Source: CADEFX01 sp050260355
Lineage (GTDB): Bacteria; Pseudomonadota; Alphaproteobacteria; Rhizobiales; Hyphomicrobiaceae
Assembly: GCA_050260355.1 (NCBI GenBank)
Contig: JBLNBZ010000065.1
Span: 1-40,601 of the forward strand
Length of the DNA stretch: 40,601 nt
Direction: 5' to 3'
Shown: positions 8,188-16,676 of the stretch, piece by piece
How positions within the stretch are numbered: position 1 is the stretch's first letter
Layout of the letters: every line of letters starts with the position of its first letter
Notes under the pieces: generated by a model
The model's database searches: none
Told to the model about the DNA's origin: nothing
Seen by the model: only the letters and a program-made list of their open reading frames with translations
Made by a program: the position numbers and the translations under genes

Positions 8188-9042
8188 GTGGCCATCAACT
8201 ACGATCACCTGATGTCGCTCAAGAGCGAAGGCGACCGCTTCCGCTATACGGATCGGGAAACCATGCTCTATGCCATCGGCATCGGCATGGGCCGCGACCC
8301 ATACGACGAGAACGAGCTGCCGTTCGTGTTCGAGAAGGGCGGCCTCAAGACGGTGCCGTCGATGGCGACGGTGCTTGCGCGCATACCTCTGCTCAAGGAC
8401 TGCGGTTACGACTACAGCAAGGTCGTGCACGGCGAGCAGCGGCTGACCCTGCATCGGCCTCTGCCGCCGGAGGGCGAGCTGATCGCCGACAGCCGTGTCA
8501 CGGCGGCCTACGACAAGGGGCCCGGCAAAGGCGCCGTGATCTACACCGAGACCAAGGTCCGCCTGGCCAGCGACGGGGCACCTCTGTTCACCCAGGCATC
8601 GACCACGTTCGCGCGTGGCGACGGCGGCTTCGGTGGCCCCGCCGGCTCGGGACCGGAGCCGCATCGGCTGCCCGAGCGCAAGCCGGATCTGACGCTGAGC
8701 CTCGAGACGCGCAAGGACCAGGCGCTGCTCTACCGCCTCAATGGCGACCGCAACCCGCTGCACGCCGATCCCGAGCTCGCCAAGCGCGTCGGCTTTCCGG
8801 TGCCGATCCTGCATGGGCTTTGCACCTACGGCACGGCCTGCCGAGCCGTGCTGCAGGCGGTATGCAAGTACGATCACCGGAAGATCACGGGCTTCGATGT
8901 GCGCTTCTCGGCGCCGGTCTACCCTGGTGAGCACATCGTCACCGACATGTGGGTCGATGGTGCGGTGGTATCCTTCCGCTGCCGCGTTCCCGAGCGGGAC
9001 GTGACCGTCATCAACAACGGCAAGTGCACGCTGACGCAGTAG
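8188..9042 (+). CDS. MaoC-type 2-enoyl-CoA hydratase 2 (R-specific)
   Basis: This 284-residue protein has two hot-dog halves like the hydratase 2 domain of HSD17B4, which hydrates trans-2-enoyl-CoA to (3R)-hydroxyacyl-CoA. The N-terminal half has YAIGIGMGRDPYD and FEKGGLKTVPSMATV. The C-terminal half carries the catalytic motif YRLNGDRNPLHADPELAKRV, with Asp187 and His192 at the spacing of the family dyad, then PILHGLCTYG. The start is GTG at 8188, with CGGAG about 6 nt upstream. It follows the acyl-CoA synthetase by 44 nt and completes the SDR-ligase-hydratase set. Its stop is only 3 nt from the stop of the convergent phosphoribosyltransferase gene, with no terminator between. Confidence 0.88.
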   Translation: MAINYDHLMSLKSEGDRFRYTDRETMLYAIGIGMGRDPYDENELPFVFEKGGLKTVPSMATVLARIPLLKDCGYDYSKVVHGEQRLTLHRPLPPEGELIADSRVTAAYDKGPGKGAVIYTETKVRLASDGAPLFTQASTTFARGDGGFGGPAGSGPEPHRLPERKPDLTLSLETRKDQALLYRLNGDRNPLHADPELAKRVGFPVPILHGLCTYGTACRAVLQAVCKYDHRKITGFDVRFSAPVYPGEHIVTDMWVDGAVVSFRCRVPERDVTVINNGKCTLTQ

Positions 9043-9045
9043 GCC

Positions 9046-9705
9046 TCACACGGATGCGGTCGGCTCGTCATCTGCGAGCAGGGCGATCACCTGCGCGTCA
9101 TCGACCTCCGAGAAGTCGCGATAGTAGTAGCCGACCGCGCCGAAGCTCGAGGGAGCGTGGAGACAGACGACGTCGTCGGCCTCGCTGCCGAGCAGCTCGA
9201 CCGCCGACTGCGACCCGACTGGCAACGCAGCGATCAAGCGCCGGAGGCCGCGGCGCCTGAGGCCCTTCAAGGCGACCCGCATCGTTGCTCCGGTTGCGGC
9301 GCCATCATCCACGACGATCGCCGTGGAGCCTGCGAGGTCCACGGGTTGATGCTTCCCGTAGATCTCGCGCCGCTTCTCGATGATCGCCAGCTGCCGGTGC
9401 GTTTCGGCGGCGATGTCACCCGGCAAGAGGCCGAGCTCGGCAATGATATCCTCGTTGAGCACGACCTCCGGCGTCTTGCCATCGACCACGGCACCGATCG
9501 CGAGCTCCGGCTGCAGCGGCGCACCGAGCTTGCGCACGAAGAGCACATCGAGCGGTGCGCCGAGCGCCTTGGCCACCTCGGCGGCCACCGGAACGCCGCC
9601 TCGCGGCAAGCCGAGCACGACAGGAGCGACGGGCTCGAGCGCCCGCACGGCCTCGCCGAGATGCCGGCCGGCGTCCCTTCGGTCCTCGAAGATGGGATGG
9701 CGCAT
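9046..9705 (-). CDS. Orphan phosphoribosyltransferase-domain protein
   Basis: This 219-residue protein has a type I phosphoribosyltransferase fold. The PRPP-binding loop is clear: TAIVVDDGAATGATM near residues 127-141, preceded by the acidic pair of the family. The N-terminus has LGLPRGGVPVAAEVA and VRKLGAP, typical of stand-alone PRTases of unknown substrate that often sit near stress or detoxification genes. It matches no known nucleotide-salvage enzyme that I recognise. GAGGAG lies about 9 nt before the ATG. It follows the amidohydrolase gene on the same strand with a 67-nt gap, so co-transcription is possible. Confidence 0.8.
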   Translation of the reverse strand: MRHPIFEDRRDAGRHLGEAVRALEPVAPVVLGLPRGGVPVAAEVAKALGAPLDVLFVRKLGAPLQPELAIGAVVDGKTPEVVLNEDIIAELGLLPGDIAAETHRQLAIIEKRREIYGKHQPVDLAGSTAIVVDDGAATGATMRVALKGLRRRGLRRLIAALPVGSQSAVELLGSEADDVVCLHAPSSFGAVGYYYRDFSEVDDAQVIALLADDEPTASV

Positions 9706-9772
9706 GCGAGGTACTCCTCATGCCCCGCTCAACCGAAAAATCGGCCTGTGGCCGCCGCAATGCAAGCCCAGA

Positions 9773-10822
9773 TCAGGCCTCGCTCGACAGCTTGTAGACG
9801 CGCGCGGCCGTGCCGCGATAGAGGGCTGCCTTCTCCTCCGCCGAATAGCCGGACGTGATGCGCTTGAAGGCGTTCCAGAGCGCGGCATAGCTGCAGCTTC
9901 CCTTGTCGACGGGGAAGTTGCTCTCGAACATGCAGCGGCTCGGTCCGAACGCCCCGATGCACGCCTCGATGTAGGGCCGCCAGGCCTCAGCCAGCTCGTG
10001 CGAGGACGGCGGCATCGCCGCACTATGGAACGAGAAGCCGAACAAGCGCATGCCGAGCCCGCCCAGCTTGACGTTGACGTTGGGGCACTCCGCCAGCGCG
10101 CGCATCTGCGCATGCCATGCGGCGAAGACCTCGTCGCGCTTTCCGGCATAGGGTCCGATGCCGATGGCGCCCCCGACGTGGTTCAGGATGATGGTGGTAT
10201 CGGGGAAGGCACGCGCAACCTCCACCAGCTCGGCGAGCTGCGTGTGGTACATCCATGCGTCGAACGTCAGGCCGAGAGGGCCAAGGCAGGCGAAGCCCTC
10301 GCGAAAGCGGGCGGTCTTCAGCAGCCCCTCGCTGGTGTTGAGCGAGGAGCCGCGGGCGGCCGGATCGGCATGCCAAACCGTGCTGGCTCTGATGCCGCGA
10401 AAGCGGCCGTTGCCTGCCGCTATCAGGGCCTCGAGCACGTGCCCTGCGTTGGCACCGAGCATCATGTCGGCATGTCCGACGATGCCTTCGCAGATGCGCG
10501 TCGGGCCGTAGCCGCCACTGGCGCTCATCGCCGCGATGCCATTGACGAACTCGACCTCGCCGACTGGCGCCAGCGCTGGATCGCCGGCCTGCCGGTACAT
10601 GGACCGGCACTCCATGAACACGGTGGAGACGATCTTGTGTCCGCTGCCGAGGTCCTCCAGCAGATCGGGGAGCAGGTACTTGGCGCCGGGCTTGTCCCAA
10701 AGATGGTGGTGGGGGTCGATGATGGCGAGCTCGGGCTCGATGATGTCCTCGCGCCGCAAGGCGAGCCATTCGGGGCGCACGGCGATGTGGGACCCCAGAT
10801 TCATCTCATTGCCCTCGCGCAT
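9773..10822 (-). CDS. Amidohydrolase family protein (TIM-barrel, 2-pyrone-4,6-dicarboxylate lactonase-like)
   Basis: This 349-residue protein belongs to the amidohydrolase 2 group of metal-dependent barrels. The first-strand histidines are in IIDPHHHLWD (His38-His40), a mid-barrel histidine is in IILNHVGG, and the last-strand motif is MFESNFPVDK. Relatives hydrolyse lactones such as 2-pyrone-4,6-dicarboxylate, or decarboxylate aromatic acids, which would suit an aromatic-degradation neighbourhood. The exact reaction cannot be read from the sequence. The ATG at 10822 has GGAG about 7 nt upstream; an in-frame ATG six codons later also has a GAGG and is an alternative. The phosphoribosyltransferase gene follows on the same strand, and boxC ends 291 nt upstream on the same strand. 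Confidence 0.8.
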   Translation of the reverse strand: MREGNEMNLGSHIAVRPEWLALRREDIIEPELAIIDPHHHLWDKPGAKYLLPDLLEDLGSGHKIVSTVFMECRSMYRQAGDPALAPVGEVEFVNGIAAMSASGGYGPTRICEGIVGHADMMLGANAGHVLEALIAAGNGRFRGIRASTVWHADPAARGSSLNTSEGLLKTARFREGFACLGPLGLTFDAWMYHTQLAELVEVARAFPDTTIILNHVGGAIGIGPYAGKRDEVFAAWHAQMRALAECPNVNVKLGGLGMRLFGFSFHSAAMPPSSHELAEAWRPYIEACIGAFGPSRCMFESNFPVDKGSCSYAALWNAFKRITSGYSAEEKAALYRGTAARVYKLSSEA

Positions 10823-11041
10823 GGTTCGCTCCGTGCTTGGGATTGCTTGTGGGCGTTATCCTACCTGCGCAGCATATGAGCTGAAGCGCTGGCGCGCATC
10901 CCCTCTCGGGGCCTCGCGTCTCGGCATGCCGGCCGCCGCCGCGACGCTGGGCAGCGACGGATGCGTGGGGTCATGCACGTTGTGGTGGTCGTGCGGGGCG
11001 TCGAGGGGCCACACGCTCGCGGGTGCTGGGCCTCTCACATA

Positions 11042-11073
11042 CCCCCTCCCCATCCCTCCGAGTGGGGAGGGGG
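11042..11073. repeat. GC-rich palindromic repeat, REP-like or terminator
   Basis: Two perfectly complementary 11-base arms (11042-11052 and 11063-11073: a five-base run, one base, a four-base run, one base) enclose a 10-nt loop, 41 nt downstream of the boxC stop codon. There is no T-tract after it on the minus strand. Near-identical CT-rich/GA-rich palindromes are common as dispersed intergenic repeats in high-GC alphaproteobacteria. Within this window I see only one copy. It may also end boxC transcription. The rest of 10823-11113 shows no gene. Confidence 0.6.
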
Positions 11074-11113
11074 CTTCGCTCCGCTCATGCCTGTTGGCGC
11101 CGTCCGGCGCGGC

Positions 11114-12772
<1,659 letters not shown>

Positions 12773-12820
12773 TGTGCGTTTCCGGTCGTCGCGTTCGAAC
12801 AGGCGTCGCACGATATGGCA

Positions 12821-13339
12821 TCAGCCGTTGCCGGTCGAGCCGGGCGCATCGGCCAGTTGCAGCGCCGGCCGCGCCTCCACCAGTGCGCCCGCCGGCAGGC
12901 CGCTGTCGCGCACCGCTTCGGCAAACGTCCTCACGCGGCCCGAGAGGCCCTCGATATCGATGCCCATCAGCGTGTCACGCGCGCCGGCCGCGCAATCCGC
13001 CAGCCGGTCCGCCACCTCCTGCAGCAGCCGAAGGGTCGCGTTGCGCTGGCCCATCTCCAGCTTCAGGCAGGCATTGGCGAGCTGAATAAGGGCTACCATC
13101 AGATGCCGCTCGCGCGAGCTCGGACGGGTTGCGAGCCATACCGGCTCCCAGACCTCATGCGCCTCCCAGAAATAGCCGTTGGCGTAAAGCTCCACACCAT
13201 AAAGATAGGCCGGGACCTCGCGCCAAATCTCGGCGCGTATCGACCGCGGGGTGCCGGCCTTGACGCGGTCCAGCGGCGGCCGGTCCGGCTCCGAGCCGGA
13301 GCCCGGTATGTGCCGTCGCGAGGGAAGCGGAAAGGGCAC
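12821..13339 (-). CDS. DUF309 domain-containing protein
   Basis: This 172-residue protein carries the DUF309 signature ELYANGYFWEAHEVWEPVW near residues 50-68, then LIQLANACLKLEMGQRNATL, an all-helical arrangement. The conserved glutamate-histidine pair of FWEAHE is intact. The function of the family is unknown. The start is a GTG at 13339 with no strong ribosome binding site, and the first 30 residues are proline- and arginine-rich and may be poorly conserved. boxC begins 48 nt downstream on the same strand, so the two are probably one transcript. The MmgE/PrpD gene is divergent. Confidence 0.75.
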   Translation of the reverse strand: MPFPLPSRRHIPGSGSEPDRPPLDRVKAGTPRSIRAEIWREVPAYLYGVELYANGYFWEAHEVWEPVWLATRPSSRERHLMVALIQLANACLKLEMGQRNATLRLLQEVADRLADCAAGARDTLMGIDIEGLSGRVRTFAEAVRDSGLPAGALVEARPALQLADAPGSTGNG

Positions 13340-13433
13340 CGGTCATGCTCTGCGATTTTCGGGCAGCAGACTGTATTTGAACTCGGATGACGTGCAAACG
13401 CCACCGAAGTAGCCTGCTCGATGTTGAAAACGA

Positions 13434-13489
13434 GGCACACGGCCGTCATCGCGCCCCTGCGTCGAGGGACTACGCCAGAGTCGTGTGCC
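13434..13489. repeat. Inverted repeat in the divergent DUF309/MmgE-PrpD leader
   Basis: GGCACACG (13434-13441) and its perfect complement CGTGTGCC (13482-13489) are separated by 40 nt and end a few bases before the GAGGAG ribosome binding site of the gene at 13505. It could be an operator pair or a leader stem. Eight bases is short, so chance remains possible. Confidence 0.25.
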
Positions 13490-13504
13490 AGCGAGGAGAC
13501 GTCG

Positions 13505-14908
13505 ATGACCGCCCAGAGGAGCCCTCGTGCCGAGTCCGTGCCCGCTACAGCTACGCTCGCCGCGTGGTTGGCGGATTTGCCGCGAACCGGGGTCCCGGAG
13601 AACGTGCGCAAGGCCCTGCGCCTGATGACCCTCGACACGCTTGGCGCCGCCGTGGCGGGCGCGCGACAGGAGTGGACCGACGTCGTTGCCCGGTGGGCGA
13701 GGCGCGGCGCCCTGCCTGCCGGTAAGGGCCTCGCCAGCATCTGGGGCGACACCACGGCGTGCCTGCGCCCCTGCGATGCGGCGCTCGTCAACGGCACCGC
13801 CGCGCACGCTTTCGAGCTCGATGATTACCACAATGCCAAGCTGCATCCGGGCGCCGTGGTGATTCCCGCGGTGCTGGCGGTGGCGGAGGCGAGAGGCATC
13901 GATGGACCGCGCATCGAGACCGCGATTGCGGCCGGCTACGAGGTGATGATCCGCACCTCGCTGGCGCTCGATCCGTCCGAGGCGCGTCTGCGCGGCTGGC
14001 ACCTGACGGCCGTATGCGGGACGCTCGGCGCTGCGGCGGCCGTGGCTGTGCTGCTCGGATTCGACCGGCAGCATACTGCCTGGGCGCTGGGTCTTGCCGG
14101 CACGCAGTCGGGCGGCCTGTTCGCCTTCAACGCGGACGGCACCATGTCGAAGCGGCTGCATCCGGGGCGGGCTGCGCAATCGGGTATCATGGCGGCCGAG
14201 TTGGCCGAGCTGGGGCTCACCGGACCGACGCAGATCTACGAGGCCGAGGACGGCGGGCTGCTGTGGGCCTTCTCATCGAAGTCGAGCACCGGCCCGCTGC
14301 TCGATGGGTTGGGTGAAACGTGGCACGCCGCCGATACGAGCTTCAAGCCGTACTCCTGCTGCGGCAGCCTGCACTCCTACGTGGATGCGGCCATTGCGCT
14401 GAGGCCGAGGTGGAAGCCCGGCGCGAGGGTGCGCACGGGGGTGGCCGAGGTCGTCAACGTGCAGTGCGGGTATCCGTATTTCCCGGGAAGCCAGCTCAAT
14501 GCACAGATGAGCATCCGCTATTGCACGGCGGTGGCGCTGATGGACGGCGCCGCATTGCCGGCCCAGTTCACGCCCGAGCGGATCGCCGACCCGCAGCTCA
14601 CCCGCCTCGCCCAGAGCATCGAGGTCGTGCACGACCCGGCCCAGGACAAGTTCTACCCCGGCCGTTTTGCGGCATGGGTGGAGCTCGAGACCGCGCCGGG
14701 GGCCAACGAGTTCGTGCGCGACGACCGCCTCGATCCGTCAGGCCATCCAAGGAACCCAAACCGCGAGGCAGCCCTGCGGGCCAAGTTCCAGGCCCTCGTG
14801 GAGCCCGCGCTCGGGGCGGCGGCGGCCTCGAACCTCGGCCGGGAAGTCGACAGCCTCGACCGCGCCTCGGTACGGCGGCTCATCGAGCTGATGGCGGGGC
14901 GCGCCTGA
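13505..14908 (+). CDS. MmgE/PrpD family protein
   Basis: This 467-residue protein belongs to the MmgE/PrpD family, which includes 2-methylcitrate dehydratase and cis-aconitate decarboxylase. Visible family features are LDTLGAAVAGARQE, the LVNGTAAHAFELDDYH segment with its Asp-Asp-Tyr-His cluster, HPGAVVIPAVLAVAE, GWHLTAVCGTLGAAAA, GTMSKRLHPGRAAQSG and the SFKPYSCCGSLHSYVDA segment. The protein is therefore complete and probably active. The start at 13505 follows a strong GAGGAG about 7 nt upstream; the frame is open further upstream but without such a site. Methylcitrate pathway partners (PrpB, PrpC) are not nearby, so a 2-methylcitrate role is not supported. A dehydratase or decarboxylase in the local catabolic set is an inference. 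Confidence 0.85.
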   Translation: MTAQRSPRAESVPATATLAAWLADLPRTGVPENVRKALRLMTLDTLGAAVAGARQEWTDVVARWARRGALPAGKGLASIWGDTTACLRPCDAALVNGTAAHAFELDDYHNAKLHPGAVVIPAVLAVAEARGIDGPRIETAIAAGYEVMIRTSLALDPSEARLRGWHLTAVCGTLGAAAAVAVLLGFDRQHTAWALGLAGTQSGGLFAFNADGTMSKRLHPGRAAQSGIMAAELAELGLTGPTQIYEAEDGGLLWAFSSKSSTGPLLDGLGETWHAADTSFKPYSCCGSLHSYVDAAIALRPRWKPGARVRTGVAEVVNVQCGYPYFPGSQLNAQMSIRYCTAVALMDGAALPAQFTPERIADPQLTRLAQSIEVVHDPAQDKFYPGRFAAWVELETAPGANEFVRDDRLDPSGHPRNPNREAALRAKFQALVEPALGAAAASNLGREVDSLDRASVRRLIELMAGRA

Positions 14909-15146
14909 GGCTCACCTTCCGCGCCGAGACGGCCCATGCCGCTGCTCAAGAATCACTCTGACATCAGAGGGATTTGTAACGCTTCGTTAAAATCGCCCCG
15001 TAAGACGCGGCCGTTGTCGGCGCTGAGAGCCCGCGCGGTCCGGGCGCGATATATGCAACTCGGCGCCCGCGTATTTTCCATGCAAGTCCAGCGGCTGACG
15101 GGTAATCCGGCACACGACGTTCGGTCGTCGGAACATTCAACAAGCT
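14909..15146. other. Intergenic stretch with small dyads and lower G+C
   Basis: No gene is supported here. Base composition falls visibly from about 14950 on. Small symmetric elements are CTCTGACATCAGAG (14956-14969), TAACGCTTCGTTA (14977-14989) and a weak stem with arms ACGAC/GTCGT near 15116-15130. The first two lie within 35 bp of each other and could be regulator sites or part of a small RNA leader. No promoter matches consensus well. Confidence 0.4.
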
Positions 15147-15368
15147 GTGAACAAAATTAGCTGGTACGTGCAAACGGTCTGTTCTGATTGTATGAACACA
15201 CTGCGGCGTTACGAGTTCATCAGTTCGCGTCCTGCTGCGGGTTCGTTGGCGCGTACTGTGGTTGCGGGGTTCGGTATCATGGTTGTCAAACCCATGATTG
15301 CGGTGGTTGTGTCGACGGTTTTAGGGCCAGCGTTGGGCGTCGCGTTGTTCCTCCTGGTGCACCACTGA
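15147..15368 (+). CDS. Possible small membrane protein of unknown function
   Basis: A 73-residue frame with a GTG start at 15147 (or an ATG at 15192) ends in a long hydrophobic stretch (IMVVKPMIAVVV, then GPALGVALFLLV) that could form one bent or two short membrane helices, followed by two histidines. The N-terminal third is polar and has a CSDC pair. Codon use is noticeably less GC-rich at third positions than in the neighbours. No strong ribosome binding site is visible. It resembles no family I recognise. It could be a horizontally acquired small protein or a chance open frame. Confidence 0.35.
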   Translation: MNKISWYVQTVCSDCMNTLRRYEFISSRPAAGSLARTVVAGFGIMVVKPMIAVVVSTVLGPALGVALFLLVHH

Positions 15369-15390
15369 GCACGGTACGCGGGACGTGCTC
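15367..15390 (+). terminator. Hairpin at the end of the possible small membrane gene
   Basis: GAGCACG (15367-15373) and CGTGCTC (15384-15390) form a perfect 7-bp stem with a 10-nt loop, overlapping the stop codon at 15366-15368. No T-tract follows, so intrinsic termination is doubtful. Its placement at the stop codon slightly favours the reading frame being real. Confidence 0.4.
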
Positions 15391-15812
15391 GAGCTGAGTA
15401 CCTCTCCGACCAAGTGACGGCGAAGATAGGGTCCAGGCGATTTGCTTGTCGGGACCGGACGGGCGTTCGTGTGCATTCACGCTGCGCCGAGTGCCGATGC
15501 CGCGCATCCAGCCGTCCTCGAGAACAGCTTGACCGATAGCGACCGAACGATCGGCCCTCCGGACGCAGAATTTCCCCAGCCAAACTGACCCCCGGGCCTC
15601 TCGAGCGCGGCGGTCCGATCCAAGCTGGCGGCGATGCTTGCGCCTTGCTGCGATCGCCTTTTCGGGAATCGAAACAATCGCTGCGCGGTCCACCACTGGG
15701 CAGCGATGTCCACAAGCGGGGCGGTGCTCAATCATTATTTAACCGCGATGTCGCGTAATGAGGGCGCCAACAAGAAGTGCTGGTTTTCCAACCCTGCCCC
15801 GGAGGAGGTTCC
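15391..15812. other. Intergenic stretch with no recognisable gene
   Basis: About 420 bases between the possible small membrane gene and the gene at 15813. Open frames on either strand here are short and arginine-rich and look like composition artefacts. An AT-rich patch (near 15730-15745, ATCATTATTTAACC) about 70-80 nt before the next start is the most likely promoter area, but no clear -35/-10 pair is seen. Confidence 0.4.
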
Positions 15813-16373
15813 ATGCGCCCCACGACATTCCGTACTGCTGACGGGTTGCGGGAGTCGAGGGAGCAAAGGATCGGGCACTTCATTGCGCGCTACCTCGAGA
15901 CGCTCGACGACGGCAGGCTGGATGCAGTTCTGGTCGTTGCACGCTCGAGCCAAAGCCCCGTGGCGCGTGCGCTGATCTCGGCGTCGGGCGCGATGGTCGC
16001 GCGCGGCCTGGAGGCGCGCATCATCCTGGGCCCGGAGGAGGCTGAGCTGGAGAGCTGGCCCTGCGGCGAGGCGATGGACACATTGGTGCGTGAGGTCCGC
16101 GTGGTCCGCGACCCGCGCCTGCTGGAAAGCCATGAGCAGATCGTGCTGGGCGGCGAGGGCGTGTGGTTCGGCGACAGTATGCGCCGCGATCCCCTGCAGC
16201 GCGACGCCTACGAGAGCTTCTCGCCCCATGATGCTGCGGCGGCGCGGTTGGCCCGCAGCATGTTCGAGCGCCTCTGGCAGCTCACCTTGCCGCTGTATCC
16301 GCGCGCCGTCGGGTCCATTCCCCCAGCGGCCTGCACCGACTCATCGTCCCCGCGCATCTATCGCGGCGGATAG
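15813..16373 (+). CDS. Unrecognised protein, possibly a degenerate phospholipase D-like domain
   Basis: A 186-residue soluble protein with one of the best ribosome binding sites in the window (GGAGGAGG, about 5 nt before the ATG). I do not recognise the family. Strand-like segments LDAVLVVARSS and GLEARIILGP are followed by SHEQIVLGGEGVWFGDSMRRDP, DAYESF and FERLWQLTLP. The order (His-x-x-hydrophobic, then a Gly-rich turn, then acidic and Phe/Trp helix) resembles the half-motif of phospholipase D-like proteins, but the HKD lysine is replaced by glutamine, so catalysis is unlikely if the resemblance is real. There is no signal peptide. It stands alone, about 300 nt before the macroglobulin gene. 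Confidence 0.7.
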   Translation: MRPTTFRTADGLRESREQRIGHFIARYLETLDDGRLDAVLVVARSSQSPVARALISASGAMVARGLEARIILGPEEAELESWPCGEAMDTLVREVRVVRDPRLLESHEQIVLGGEGVWFGDSMRRDPLQRDAYESFSPHDAAAARLARSMFERLWQLTLPLYPRAVGSIPPAACTDSSSPRIYRGG

Positions 16374-16676
16374 GACAGACCCGCGCGCGGCGACAGCCTG
16401 GAGCTCTCCGCGCAGGCCGACTCTCTGGCTACACCCAGCTCAACCGGTCTCCCGGCGCTTGCGCGGCGTCAGGGCAGAGAGGGTTTGCGGGTTGCTGTCA
16501 CTTGCCGGAAGTTTCCTTTAATGGGCCGCCGGGGGAGAGCGTGTTTCCCCCAGGGGTGGTGCGGGCATTATCGCGCCACGAATTGATGTGTAGGGTGCCG
16601 CTTCCTGCGGCGCCTCCGGGCCATCACGCTCGCTCCGACGCCGTCAAAAATATTCATCTCCGACGAGAACTTGCCC
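16374..16676. other. Intergenic stretch upstream of the macroglobulin gene
   Basis: About 300 bases without a supported gene. Two small hairpins are present: GGGGGA/TCCCCC arms with a 9-nt loop (16531-16551) and GCCGC/GCGGC arms with a 5-nt loop near 16596-16610. Either could end the upstream transcript. A short AT-rich patch (AAAAATATTCATC near 16646-16658) lies just before the macroglobulin start and may be part of its promoter or leader. Confidence 0.4.

Noticed and set aside
13505..14908. A methylcitrate-cycle role (prpD) for the MmgE/PrpD gene
   Set aside because: PrpB and PrpC are not nearby, and family membership alone does not fix the substrate.
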